Shown: positions 7,719 through 17,468 of the stretch, piece by piece
Layout of the letters: each line of letters starts with the position of its first letter
How positions within the stretch are numbered: position 1 is the first letter of the stretch
Program-made: the position numbers and the translations under genes
Source: Minisyncoccota bacterium
GTDB lineage: Bacteria > Patescibacteriota > Microgenomatia > UBA1400 > PJMF01
Reading direction: 5' to 3'
Length of the DNA: 43,641 bases
Assembly (NCBI GenBank): GCA_029881675.1
Contig: JAOUMD010000006.1
Coordinates: forward strand, 1 to 43,641
Notes under the pieces: model-generated
The model's database searches: none
The model's input: the letters and a program-made list of their open reading frames with translations, nothing else
Told to the model about the DNA's origin: nothing

Positions 7719-10022
7719 CTATTCTTCTCTTTTTCTAAAACCACCTGAGCGATCAGATCTAGATCTATCAGAGCCACCTCTTCTATCTCCACCTCTGCTG
7801 CCACGGTCGTTTCTACCACCTCTAAATGAAGGTCTATCACCTCTTGGTCTGTCTCCTCCACGTTTGCTTTCAGCTTCTGCTTCTTGCTCCTTTGTGAGCA
7901 TTGAGAGACCAATCTTACCATCATCCTTTAATTCAGAAATTCTCACATTTACTCTGTCACCAAATTTGACTAAATCATTAGCGTCTTTGACAAAATCAGG
8001 AGACATCTTTGAAACATGAACTAAACCTTCTTTACCTGGGAGGAATTCTACAAATGCACCATAGCTTTCAACTCTAGTGACACTTCCATTGAATTCTTCG
8101 TCAAGTTCGACTGTTCTCATCATTCCATTAATAATTTCTGCAGCAGTGTCAATCTTGTCTTGATCTGGAGAAGAGATATTAACTAAGCCAACACCCTTTT
8201 CTTCATCTTCATCAACGTTGATATCTGCACCAGATTCTTCAATGATACTTTTAATCATCTTTCCACCTGGACCGATAAGTTCTCCGATTCTATCTGCTGG
8301 AATTGAAATTTGGAGAATCTTTGGAGCGTATTGAGAAATTCCTTCTCTTGGGGCATCAATAGCTTTAAGCATTTCATCCATAATATGAATTCTTCCAGTT
8401 CTGGCTTGCTCTAAAGCTTGTTCTAAGATTTCTCTTGGAATTCCTTTGAGCTTGATGTCCATTTGGATAGCAGTAATACCTTCTTTTGTTCCAGAGACTT
8501 TAAAGTCCATGTCACCGACATGATCTTCTAGACCTTGAATATCAGAAAGAACAACATACTTCTTACCATCACTCATAAGTCCCATTGCAATTCCAGAAAC
8601 TGGACGTTTGATTGGGACACCTGCAGCCATAAGTGAAAGGGTAGAACCACAGACACTAGCTTGTGAGGTAGAACCATTTGAACTCATGATTTCACTGACA
8701 ACGTGGATTGTATAAGGGAACTCTTCTTGTGAAGGGATCATTGGCATTAAAGCTCTTTGAGCTAATGCACCATGACCAATTTCTCTTCTCTTAGCAAAAC
8801 CAAATCTGCCAGCTTCACCTGAAGCATATGGAGGCATTGCATAGTGATGAATGTAGTAATCAGTTCTCTCACCTTCAATACTTTCGATAAGTTGACCTCT
8901 TGAAGGATCACTTAAAGTAGTAATTGTAAGGGCTTGTGTAGCACCTCTTTTGAACATTGCACTTCCATGAGTTCTTGGGAAGACATCTACTTCAGACCAA
9001 ATATCTCTAATTTCATCAGTCTTACGACCATCAGGTCTTACTTCTTCGTCAATGATCATCTTACGAGTTTCTTTTTTGAGAAGCTTATCAATTGCTTTAC
9101 TTAAGTATGAACCATCGATTGATTCACCTTCTTCTAATGCAGAATTTAGTTCTTCAGTTAGAGATTCTTTGAATTCATCTAAACCTGTTTTTTCTAAAGT
9201 TCCTTTTAGCTTAACAATTTCTCTAATTTCTGCTGAATGAGTTTCATAAATCTTTTCAGCTAATTCTTCAATCGCTTGAGTTTCAATTCTTTGATCTTCT
9301 GAGATAAGTTCTACTTTTTCTTTTCCGACTTCATTAACGATTTCATCAATAATAGTACAAACTTTACCTAGATTTTCTTGAGCTAAAACTAAAGCATCAA
9401 CCATTGTGTCTTCTTTAATTTCATTTGCACCAGCTTCTACCATAACGATAGCGTCACCAGAACCAGAAACAACTAGATCTAAATCACTAGCATCTCTCTC
9501 ATCATGAGTTGGGTTAAGCATGAACTCACCATTCTCTTTGTTGAAACCAACTCTAAGACCGGCAATTGGACCGTCAAATGGAATATCAGAAACAGCTAAA
9601 CCGATAGTGCTACCAAGCATACCAAGCATATCTGGATCATTTTGACCATCATATGAGAAGACAGTATTAATTACTTGAACTTCATGAGTGATTCCATCAG
9701 GGAACATTGGTCTTAATGAACGGTCAATGACACGAGCTTTAAGCACAACTTCATCAAGAGGACGACCGTCTCTCTTAACCCATCTTGAACCTTTAATAAC
9801 ACCTGCTGAATATAATTTTTCAGCAAATTCTACAGAAAGTGGGAAGTAACCTAAGCTAACTTTTCTACCTAGAGCAACAGTAGTGTGAACAATAGTTTCA
9901 CCACATGTGACGAGGACAGCAGCGCTAGCTTGTTGTGTAAACTTACCAATTTCTATGGTGACTTCTTTGTCACCAACTTTAAACACTTTTTTGTAAGTGT
10001 TTGGATATTTTGGATATGACAT
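7719..10022 (-). CDS. pnp: Polyribonucleotide nucleotidyltransferase (PNPase) with Arg/Gly-rich C-terminal tail
   Basis: Two RNase PH modules, KH (RIGELIGPGGKMIKSIIEESGA) and S1 (FNGSVTRVESYGAFVEFLPGKEGLVHVSK) domains; RGGDRPRGDRPSFRGG tail. Confidence 0.97.
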   Translation of the reverse strand: MSYPKYPNTYKKVFKVGDKEVTIEIGKFTQQASAAVLVTCGETIVHTTVALGRKVSLGYFPLSVEFAEKLYSAGVIKGSRWVKRDGRPLDEVVLKARVIDRSLRPMFPDGITHEVQVINTVFSYDGQNDPDMLGMLGSTIGLAVSDIPFDGPIAGLRVGFNKENGEFMLNPTHDERDASDLDLVVSGSGDAIVMVEAGANEIKEDTMVDALVLAQENLGKVCTIIDEIVNEVGKEKVELISEDQRIETQAIEELAEKIYETHSAEIREIVKLKGTLEKTGLDEFKESLTEELNSALEEGESIDGSYLSKAIDKLLKKETRKMIIDEEVRPDGRKTDEIRDIWSEVDVFPRTHGSAMFKRGATQALTITTLSDPSRGQLIESIEGERTDYYIHHYAMPPYASGEAGRFGFAKRREIGHGALAQRALMPMIPSQEEFPYTIHVVSEIMSSNGSTSQASVCGSTLSLMAAGVPIKRPVSGIAMGLMSDGKKYVVLSDIQGLEDHVGDMDFKVSGTKEGITAIQMDIKLKGIPREILEQALEQARTGRIHIMDEMLKAIDAPREGISQYAPKILQISIPADRIGELIGPGGKMIKSIIEESGADINVDEDEEKGVGLVNISSPDQDKIDTAAEIINGMMRTVELDEEFNGSVTRVESYGAFVEFLPGKEGLVHVSKMSPDFVKDANDLVKFGDRVNVRISELKDDGKIGLSMLTKEQEAEAESKRGGDRPRGDRPSFRGGRNDRGSRGGDRRGGSDRSRSDRSGGFRKREE

Positions 10023-10190
10023 AATTTACCCTTTATAGGGTACCTTTCATATATAACTTTATGGAAAAATTGAAATCTAAATCTTAATTTTTAAGTTCTT
10101 AATCGCGGCAGGCATAAATAGAACTTAAATATAAAACTTAGATAAAGTCAATCTTTCCTAAGTTTAATTTTTAACAGTCTTATTATAACA
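10023..10190 (-). promoter_or_regulatory. Structured 5' leader of pnp: three hairpins, the last covering the SD
   Basis: Extended -10 TGTTATAAT on minus (10190..10182); hairpin AAACTTAG/CTAAGTTT (10134-10165); hairpin TTTAAGTTCT/AGAACTTAAA (10090-10129); hairpin TACCC/GGGTA (10027-10042) containing AAAGGG 6 nt before the pnp ATG. Confidence 0.55.
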
Positions 10191-10247
10191 CAGACTAGAG
10201 AAAGAAATTAATAATTAAAGAAAAATAAATATGATATTATCAAGCCA

Positions 10248-10466
10248 ATGAAACTAATTAATTCAATAAACCAGCTGAGACGAAAAATAAAAAAGAATGG
10301 AGATAAACTAATAGAACTTTTATCAATAAACTTTATTTATGTCCTTGGGATAGGAATTACAGCTATTATTGCAAAAGTTCTCTTTCACAATTTTTTAATT
10401 AAAAAATATTATAGAAGCAGTTGGAAAAAATCATCCCCCACAAATAGTCTGGAAAAGATGTTTTAA
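10248..10466 (+). CDS. Small membrane protein, tentatively SxtJ-like
   Basis: One TM segment (FIYVLGIGITAIIAKVLFHNFLI) and C-terminal SSWKKSSPTNSLEKMF resembling the SYW...S...F tail of SxtJ-type proteins; immediately upstream of the carbamoyltransferase. Confidence 0.45.
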   Translation: MKLINSINQLRRKIKKNGDKLIELLSINFIYVLGIGITAIIAKVLFHNFLIKKYYRSSWKKSSPTNSLEKMF

Positions 10467-10471
10467 CACAT

Positions 10472-12172
10472 ATGATAATTTTAGGAATTTCATGCTATTA
10501 CCACGACTCAGCCGCCTGCATTATCAAAGATGGAAAAATTATTGCTGCTGCTGCTGAAGAAAGATTTACAAGAATAAAACATGATAACAGTTTTCCAAAA
10601 GAATCAATAAATTTTTGTCTTGATAGTCTTAAAATATCAGCTAATGAAGTTGATGTAGTTACATTTTATGAAAAGCCTCTTATAAAATTTGAAAGATTAA
10701 TATCTCAGCACTTAGAAAACTTTCCTAAAAGCTACTCACAATTTACCAAATATATTGGGCCCTGGTTTAACAGTAGACTCCAAATAAAAAAAACACTTGA
10801 AGAAGAAGTAAATTACTTTGGAAAAGTAACCTATGTCGACCATCATCTATCTCATTCTGCAAGCAGTTACTTTTTATCTCCATTTAATAAATCTGTGGTG
10901 ATTAATATTGATGGGGTTGGAGAATGGGCAACAACAACTGTCGGTATTGCTAATAAAGGAGAAATAAAAATAGATAAAGAAATACATTTTCCTCACTCAA
11001 TTGGCCTTTTATACAGCACACTGACAACTTACTTAGGATTTAGTGCAAATAATAGTGAATATAAAGTCATGGGACTCGCAGCATATGGGAATCCTAAAAC
11101 TTATAAAAAACACTTTGAGAAAATAATCAAATTATTTCCAGATGGTAGCTTTAAATTAGACATGGACTACTTTGATTTTGATTGGTCTGGGCATATGCCT
11201 TCAAAAAAAATGATTAAGCTATTTGGACATGAAGTCAGAGAAAGGGACTCAAAGGCATATCAGTATCATAAAGATATTGCGGCTGCTTTACAAAAAAGGA
11301 CCGAAGAAGCAGTTTTTAATATTTTCAACGCCGCTTATAAAAAATATAAAATAGATAATATCTGTTTTGCAGGGGGAGTAGCCCTTAATTCTGTCTTAAA
11401 TGGAAAAATACTAGCTAATACTTCATTTAAGAAAATATTTATCCCTCCAGATCCAAGTGATGCTGGAGCAGCTATGGGAGCAGCATTATATATAAATAAT
11501 AAACTTTCAAATAAAAAAATTAACCATAAAGAATTTACTCCCTACTTAGGCCCTGAATACAAATGGTACCAAATTAAAAATGAGATAGAAAAATTAGGAT
11601 TAAAATATAAATATTATAAAAATAATAAACAATTATCTGACGTAATATCTCAATATATTATTGATGAAAAAGTAATAGGCTGGTTTCAAGGAAAAATGGA
11701 ATGGGGGCCAAGAGCGCTTGGAAACAGAAGTATTCTTGCTTCTGCAGCTACAACTGGGATGAGAGACAACATTAATGCCAAAGTTAAAAAAAGAGAAATG
11801 TTTAGACCTTTTGCTCCAGTAATTCTTGAGGAAAAAACTAATGAATACTTTAAGACAGATAAATACTTATCTGCATCTACAAAATGGATGTTAATGGTAT
11901 ATCCCTTTAAAAACAAAAGAAAGAAAGATGTACCAGCGGTTGTTCATGTAGATGGAAGTGGCCGCTTAGAAACTCTAAGTAAAGACGATAACTCCAAATA
12001 TTATGATTTAATCAATAGTTATTATAAAAAAAGTAAAATTCCTATTATCATCAATACTTCATTCAATATTCGAGGGGAACCTATTGTCTGTAGCCCTAAA
12101 GATGCGCTAAACTGTTTTTTAGAGACTGATATAGATTTTATCGTCTTAGATAATTTTGTAGTGAGTAAATAA
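10472..12172 (+). CDS. Carbamoyltransferase (NodU/CmcH family)
   Basis: MIILGISCYYHDSAACIIKDGKIIAAAAEERFTRIKHD; HHLSHSASSYFLSPF; FAGGVALNSVLNGKI; WFQGKMEWGPRALGNRSILA; MFRPFAPVIL; NTSFNIRGEPIVCSPKDAL. Confidence 0.95.
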   Translation: MIILGISCYYHDSAACIIKDGKIIAAAAEERFTRIKHDNSFPKESINFCLDSLKISANEVDVVTFYEKPLIKFERLISQHLENFPKSYSQFTKYIGPWFNSRLQIKKTLEEEVNYFGKVTYVDHHLSHSASSYFLSPFNKSVVINIDGVGEWATTTVGIANKGEIKIDKEIHFPHSIGLLYSTLTTYLGFSANNSEYKVMGLAAYGNPKTYKKHFEKIIKLFPDGSFKLDMDYFDFDWSGHMPSKKMIKLFGHEVRERDSKAYQYHKDIAAALQKRTEEAVFNIFNAAYKKYKIDNICFAGGVALNSVLNGKILANTSFKKIFIPPDPSDAGAAMGAALYINNKLSNKKINHKEFTPYLGPEYKWYQIKNEIEKLGLKYKYYKNNKQLSDVISQYIIDEKVIGWFQGKMEWGPRALGNRSILASAATTGMRDNINAKVKKREMFRPFAPVILEEKTNEYFKTDKYLSASTKWMLMVYPFKNKRKKDVPAVVHVDGSGRLETLSKDDNSKYYDLINSYYKKSKIPIIINTSFNIRGEPIVCSPKDALNCFLETDIDFIVLDNFVVSK

Positions 12173-12173
12173 T

Positions 12174-12317
12174 ATGACAAAAGACCTTATAGAATATTTA
12201 ATGAAAAATAAAAAATGGTGGTTAATTCCTCCAGTTATTATTTTTATTATTTTTGGATTTTTGGTAGTCTTTTCAACCACTTCTCCAATCAGCCCATTTG
12301 TTTATATGTTGTTTTAA
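12174..12317 (+). CDS. DUF5989-like small membrane protein, 47 aa (absent from the ORF track)
   Basis: Translates to MTKDLIEYLMKNKKWWLIPPVIIFIIFGFLVVFSTTSPISPFVYMLF*; W-L-P-P and SPISPFVYMLF are DUF5989-like; 1 nt after the carbamoyltransferase stop. Confidence 0.8.
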   Translation: MTKDLIEYLMKNKKWWLIPPVIIFIIFGFLVVFSTTSPISPFVYMLF

Positions 12318-12325
12318 ATATTTAG

Positions 12326-13825
12326 ATGAATAAATTTTTATCTATCATCTTTAATAAAAAAAATTGGATAATTTCAATTTTTATCTTATTTTTATCTACT
12401 TTATTTATATTTAGTCTTTTGGAAATAACCAATCCAATGATTGGAGAAGGAGATGCTTATTCAAGAGCAATTATCTCTAAAAGGCTGTTTGATAAAGGCC
12501 AATTATTCAACCTTGGAATTACAAATACTTGGTTACCACTCCACTTCTCTCTATTAAACATTCTTTCATCTTTTAATCTTAATATTTTCACTAGTCAAAG
12601 AATAGTCACTTCTATTTTTAGTATTTTATCTATTTATTCTCTCTATCTATATTCAAAAGAAGTATTTAAAGACCAAAAGGTTGCGATATTATCAGGAGTT
12701 ATTTTTGGATTATTACCCCTCAGAATTATTCTAAGTACTCAAACTCTGTCTGAGACAACTTTTTTGTTTTTCTTTATCTTAGCCATGCTCTTTTTGATAA
12801 AAAGGCACACTACTAAGAACCTATTGTTTTTTATGATATTGTTCAATTTGTCTGCTGCGATTAGATTTGAATCTTGGCTAATTATTCCATTAATTATTTT
12901 ATACTTAATCTTAAATAATAAAATTAATAAAAATATAAAATTTCTTTACTTTCTTTCTCTGTTACTCTTTCCTATAACTTGGATCATTAACAATTTTAAA
13001 GACAACGGGACTCTCTTCTACTTTTTTAACAACAAATATAACATCGCTCAAAGAACAACTATAAATGAATTTTATAATTTAAACCTTTCTATTAAAGCTT
13101 GGGAAGGCCAATTACTACAGTTATTTCCAATAGAAATTTTAATTATTACTATTTTTTCATATAAGTATTTATTTAAAAAATTAACTTTGAAAAAAGCTTT
13201 TTCATACTTTCTACCCATATATTTATATATAATTCTAATTCTTCAAGTATTTCTAGGAACAATGGAATGGTTTCCTCATAGATACCTACTAATTCCACTC
13301 ACATTTTTAATTCCAATATTAGCAAATTATCTAATAATTGTTTCAAAAAAAATTATTAAAGCTTACAAAAAAAACAATAAAAAATATTTATTTATATTAA
13401 TTGGATTAATCATTATTTCTTTATCACTTTATAGCTACTCGGAACTTTATAAATCAAATCAAAAAATACTCACAATTTTATCATTTCACAACTTAAAAGA
13501 AGATAATCCTACTAATAATTTTCATATAGAAAACAAACAATATTTTGATCAAATAGTTAAAGAAATAAATAAACAAAACTTTAGTAATAAAAAAAATATT
13601 AAATATTTTTACAGAGATAAATACCGGACCTTTCATGATCAAGCTCTATTTTATTTTACTGATTCTGACGGATATGATGTAAATAAAAATAAAATAAATA
13701 CTGAAAACCTAAATAATTTTATAATTGTTTGGGAAAGAGAATATAATAAATTTGAAAATGAATTACCTAGCCATTTAACAAAAGCTTATGAGAATAAAAA
13801 TTATTTTATACTAACAAATAATTAA
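12326..13825 (+). CDS. Polytopic GT-C-type membrane glycosyltransferase (GT39/ArnT-like)
   Basis: Many TM segments; first loop GEGDAYSRAI...TWLPLHFSLL fits GT-C architecture. Confidence 0.6.
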   Translation: MNKFLSIIFNKKNWIISIFILFLSTLFIFSLLEITNPMIGEGDAYSRAIISKRLFDKGQLFNLGITNTWLPLHFSLLNILSSFNLNIFTSQRIVTSIFSILSIYSLYLYSKEVFKDQKVAILSGVIFGLLPLRIILSTQTLSETTFLFFFILAMLFLIKRHTTKNLLFFMILFNLSAAIRFESWLIIPLIILYLILNNKINKNIKFLYFLSLLLFPITWIINNFKDNGTLFYFFNNKYNIAQRTTINEFYNLNLSIKAWEGQLLQLFPIEILIITIFSYKYLFKKLTLKKAFSYFLPIYLYIILILQVFLGTMEWFPHRYLLIPLTFLIPILANYLIIVSKKIIKAYKKNNKKYLFILIGLIIISLSLYSYSELYKSNQKILTILSFHNLKEDNPTNNFHIENKQYFDQIVKEINKQNFSNKKNIKYFYRDKYRTFHDQALFYFTDSDGYDVNKNKINTENLNNFIIVWEREYNKFENELPSHLTKAYENKNYFILTNN

Positions 13826-14853
13826 AAATCAAAATCAATTTTAAATTTTTTTATAAATTCCTCAGCTAACACTGCTGATAAAGAAGCATTTGGATGATAA
13901 TCATCATTATCATTAACAAAATATTTTTTTCCTATTAATTCTGAGTCTTGAGCCCAATTATAAAATTTCAATGTTTTATTTTCGTATTTATTAGAAAACA
14001 GATTCCTATACAATTCATCATTCCAGCCATCTTTAGAATTATCATAAACGGTGTCATAAAAAATAAAATATTGTTTAGCCTTAACATTGTCAGATAATAG
14101 ATTCATCTGATCAATTACTTTCTTTGTGACTTCAATACCTGACCCATCAGTTAATAAATTATTTTCTCTAAACAGATGATAACTATTATTTATAAATAAG
14201 AATAACTTTATCTTGTCAGTATAGCTATATTTTTGTGGATACATTAACTGTTTAAGTTCTCCATCTAAAACAGAGAAAACTGGTTTTGTTCCAGCATATT
14301 CAAAACATTTGTAATGAAGCCTCCTATCATGATTAACATCCCTTCTAAGGTGATCTGGAATAAATGTATACACAACAAAGTCAGGTTTTATATATTCAAT
14401 ATATTTATCCAACTGAAGCATTGATTGAACTGAGCCAAAACCTTGAACACCCAAGTTTACTATTTCATACTTATTATCTAATAAGGAATTAATTTGTGAA
14501 GAAAAGATTTGATCATAATTAAGCTCTTCCCCGAAAGTGACTGAACCCCCAATAAAAACTATTCTTGGTTTATTAAAATCAACAGATAATTTTTCTGCTC
14601 TTACCCTAATCCCTTTATCATTAAAATAGTATGAAAAATCTTTTCTTTTAGATAAATAGGATAAATCATTCTTGTATGACCAGCCAGTTATTTCATCAAA
14701 TTTACCCAGCTCATACTCAGCAGACTTTGTAATAGTTTTACACCCTTGATATGGATAATTAACTATCTTCAAAATAAACTCTATTAAAATAAAGGGGATT
14801 AATGTTGATAATAAAAGTAAAAGAAATATTCTGAAGTTATCTTTAAACATCAT
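13822..14853 (-). CDS. Membrane-anchored SGNH/GDSL-type hydrolase
   Basis: N-terminal TM; VFIGGSVTFGEEL block I, VNLGVQGFGSVQ block II, DDYHPNA catalytic D-H block. Confidence 0.75.
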   Translation of the reverse strand: MMFKDNFRIFLLLLLSTLIPFILIEFILKIVNYPYQGCKTITKSAEYELGKFDEITGWSYKNDLSYLSKRKDFSYYFNDKGIRVRAEKLSVDFNKPRIVFIGGSVTFGEELNYDQIFSSQINSLLDNKYEIVNLGVQGFGSVQSMLQLDKYIEYIKPDFVVYTFIPDHLRRDVNHDRRLHYKCFEYAGTKPVFSVLDGELKQLMYPQKYSYTDKIKLFLFINNSYHLFRENNLLTDGSGIEVTKKVIDQMNLLSDNVKAKQYFIFYDTVYDNSKDGWNDELYRNLFSNKYENKTLKFYNWAQDSELIGKKYFVNDNDDYHPNASLSAVLAEEFIKKFKIDFDF

Positions 14854-14860
14854 TGTGTTA

Positions 14861-15859
14861 TTAAATTAACCCCATCTTTTCTTTAACTTCTTTAATTGTC
14901 TCTCTAGCAATTTCCCTAGCTTTCTTTGCCCCATCCTCAATGACCTGCTCGACATATTCTGGGTTAGCTTCTAATTCTATTCTTCTTTCTTGAATAGGCT
15001 TTAACTCCTCAGAGATAGCTTCAGCTAAAGACTTCTTTAAGTCGCCATAGCGAATACCACTGGATGTATATAAACCTTCATACTCTCTTCTCTTCTCTTC
15101 ACTTTGAAAAAGTTCAACTAAGGTTAATAAATTAGCTACTCCACCTTCTGTTGGAACACAATCTCCTTGACCAGAGTCTGTTGGAGTTTTAGATAGTTTC
15201 TTTGTAATAGTTTTAAGATCATCAGTTAGATTAATCGCACTACCGGCAACACTCTTACTCATCTTACCTTGTCCCATCAATGAAGGAACATATGTCCCTT
15301 TTGTCTCAAATCTCTTTGTAGCTGGAAAATCAGTTCCAAATCTATTATTAAACTTACGGGCAATCTCTCTAGCTACCTCAATATGTGGTTCTTGGTCTAT
15401 TCCAGCAGGAACTAAATCTGATCTATATAACAAGATATCAGCAGCCATTAAAATAGGGTAGTTAAGAAGAGCCATAGTAACATCCTCAGGATGCTGTTTT
15501 ACTTTATCTTTGAAAGTAGGTAGATGGGTCATCTGAGCAACAGAAGCCATACTAGAGAATAGAAATGCTAGATATGTGTGTTCTGGAACCATAGATTGCA
15601 AGGTAATAATAGATTTTTCAGGATCTAATCCTGCTGCTAAGTAGTCCATGATTACATCACGGCTTGCTTGAGCTAAAGTATTCTGATCATATGGAGTAGT
15701 GATGGTATGTAGATCCATCGCCATATAAATACAATCCAGATCTTCTCTATTTTGTAACTCTATATATCCTTTTACAGCACCAAGATAATTCCCCAGGTGT
15801 AATCTTCCTGTGGCTCTTGTTCCTGAAAAAACTCGTTTTTTTGTTTTGTTATTTGTCAT
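14861..15859 (-). CDS. trpS: Tryptophanyl-tRNA synthetase
   Basis: FSGTRATGRLHLGNYLGAVKGY and KMSKS class I motifs. Confidence 0.97.
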   Translation of the reverse strand: MTNNKTKKRVFSGTRATGRLHLGNYLGAVKGYIELQNREDLDCIYMAMDLHTITTPYDQNTLAQASRDVIMDYLAAGLDPEKSIITLQSMVPEHTYLAFLFSSMASVAQMTHLPTFKDKVKQHPEDVTMALLNYPILMAADILLYRSDLVPAGIDQEPHIEVAREIARKFNNRFGTDFPATKRFETKGTYVPSLMGQGKMSKSVAGSAINLTDDLKTITKKLSKTPTDSGQGDCVPTEGGVANLLTLVELFQSEEKRREYEGLYTSSGIRYGDLKKSLAEAISEELKPIQERRIELEANPEYVEQVIEDGAKKAREIARETIKEVKEKMGLI

Positions 15860-15907
15860 AATTGTTTTTTTTCTTATTGTGGTTATTCTACCAATATTAT
15901 TTAACTT

Positions 15908-15934
15908 GGGGTGTGAAGGTTTACTTCACACCCC
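15908..15934. other. Strong hairpin between trpB and trpS
   Basis: GGGGTGTGAAG-GTTTA-CTTCACACCCC, perfect 11-bp stem, no clear T-tract on either strand. Confidence 0.8.
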
Positions 15935-15945
15935 TTCATTGTTTC

Positions 15946-17166
15946 CTATTCTTTCATATTTATAAGATTTTCATAGACATTTTCAACGTCTTTGTCTCCT
16001 CTACCAGATAGATTAATAACTATTACTTCTTCTTTAGATAACTTGGAAGCTAACTTAGTTCCATAGGCAAGAGCATGAGCTGATTCTAAAGCAGGAATAA
16101 TCCCCTCTAATTTAGACAACTGCAGAATGGCCTTTACCGCTTCTCTGTCAGTAGCTCCCACTACTTCTAGTCTGCCTGATTCTTGCAATGAACTAAGTTC
16201 TGGACCAACTCCTGGGTAATCAAGACCAGAGGCAGCACTATATGACTCTAAGATTTCTCCCTTATCATCTTGCAAAACATTACACCTAAAACCATGTATA
16301 ACTCCTGGTTTACCTTTCTTTAAAGCTAAACCATGCTTATTTGTCTTCTCTCCTTTTCCAGCTGGTTCTACGGCAACTAACTTAACGTTAGAGTCATCTA
16401 TGAAATCATAGAAAAGACCTAAAGCATTTGAACCTCCACCGACACAGGCGACTAAATAGTCAGGCAATTTAAATTCAGCTTCAAACATTTGTTGTTTGAC
16501 TTCCTCACCAATCACTTTTTGAAAGTCTCTAACAATCATTGGCAATGGGTGAGGACCGACAACAGAACCAATCAAATAAAAAGCTTCTGGATTATCCATA
16601 AAGGCACCAAGAGCTACATCAACAGCATCCTTTAGAGTTGCTTGGCCTTGAGTGACAGGAATTACCTTAGCGCCAAGCATTTTAATGCGGTAAACATTCA
16701 TCTTCTGGTTTTTAATATCCCTTGCTCCCATATAAATCTCACACTCCATATTAAATAATGCTGCTACTGTTGCTACTGCGACACCATGTTGTCCTGCTCC
16801 TGTCTCTGCAATGAGTGTCTTTTTGCCCATATGCTTAGCTAATAAAGCTTGCCCAACACAATTATTTATCTTATGTGCTCCTGTATGATTTAAATCTTCT
16901 CTTTTAAGATAGATCTTTGCTCCACCGTATTTTTTAGTTAACTTTTGTGCAAAGTAGAGAAGGCTTGGTCGATCAATATAGTTTTTGTATAGATCTACTA
17001 ACTCTTTCTTAAAACTAGCATCATCTTTCAACTCTAAATAGACTTTCTCAATCTCATTTAATATCTCTATTAATTGTGGAGGAACATATTGACCTCCAAA
17101 TTGACCAAAGTTACCTTTTTTATCTGGTAAGTTGTATTTTTTATTATTAATTTGTTTATTTTTCAT
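15946..17166 (-). CDS. trpB: Tryptophan synthase beta chain
   Basis: [63 protein letters not shown]. Confidence 0.96.
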   Translation of the reverse strand: MKNKQINNKKYNLPDKKGNFGQFGGQYVPPQLIEILNEIEKVYLELKDDASFKKELVDLYKNYIDRPSLLYFAQKLTKKYGGAKIYLKREDLNHTGAHKINNCVGQALLAKHMGKKTLIAETGAGQHGVAVATVAALFNMECEIYMGARDIKNQKMNVYRIKMLGAKVIPVTQGQATLKDAVDVALGAFMDNPEAFYLIGSVVGPHPLPMIVRDFQKVIGEEVKQQMFEAEFKLPDYLVACVGGGSNALGLFYDFIDDSNVKLVAVEPAGKGEKTNKHGLALKKGKPGVIHGFRCNVLQDDKGEILESYSAASGLDYPGVGPELSSLQESGRLEVVGATDREAVKAILQLSKLEGIIPALESAHALAYGTKLASKLSKEEVIVINLSGRGDKDVENVYENLINMKE

Positions 17167-17188
17167 TTTATGTATTTTCTTTTTTAAT

Positions 17189-17290
17189 TTATTCCCCTGG
17201 GGGACATTTATATATTTGAGTTTCGTTGAGACCTTGCCATAGGTAACGACTGCAGTTCCAATTAATCTTTAAGTAATATCTTTTTTTCAT
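17189..17290 (-). CDS. Putative 33-aa small ORF/leader peptide upstream of trpB, with two Trp codons
   Basis: Minus strand reads [33 protein letters not shown]; stop lies 22 nt before the trpB ATG. Confidence 0.35.
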   Translation of the reverse strand: MKKRYYLKINWNCSRYLWQGLNETQIYKCPPGE

Positions 17291-17329
17291 TTTTATTTAT
17301 TAATTCCTAATTATTTTATTTTTAATTAC

Positions 17330-17355
17330 AAAAAAGCCCCCATTTTCAGGGAGCT
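17330..17355 (-). terminator. Intrinsic terminator-like hairpin upstream of trpB
   Basis: Minus: AGCTCCC-TGAAAAT-GGGGGCT-TTTTT. Confidence 0.7.
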
Positions 17356-17402
17356 AGTACTTTTTGCTATTTTATCTAATTATTATTTTAATTTTAGATA
17401 AC

Positions 17403-17424
17403 AAAAAACTCCCCTGCGGGAGCC
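17403..17424 (-). terminator. Intrinsic terminator-like hairpin downstream of xer
   Basis: Minus: CTCCC-GCAG-GGGAG-TTTTTT. Confidence 0.7.
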
Positions 17425-17446
17425 TTGCTAATTTAACTACAACAAC

Positions 17447-17468
17447 AACTCCCTTATTTTAGAGAGTT
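17447..17468 (-). other. Hairpin downstream of xer
   Basis: Minus: AACTCTCT-AAAATA-AGGGAGTT (8 bp, one wobble), followed by GTTGTTGTTG rather than a clean T-tract. Confidence 0.55.

Noticed and set aside
7712-7924. 70-aa minus-strand ORF MMVRLVSQCSQRS...
   Set aside because: Out-of-frame reading of the repetitive Arg/Gly-coding 3' end of pnp.
10540-10560. gctgctgctgctg microsatellite in the carbamoyltransferase gene
   Set aside because: Encodes the KIIAAAAEERF motif region expected for the family; too short to suggest phase variation.
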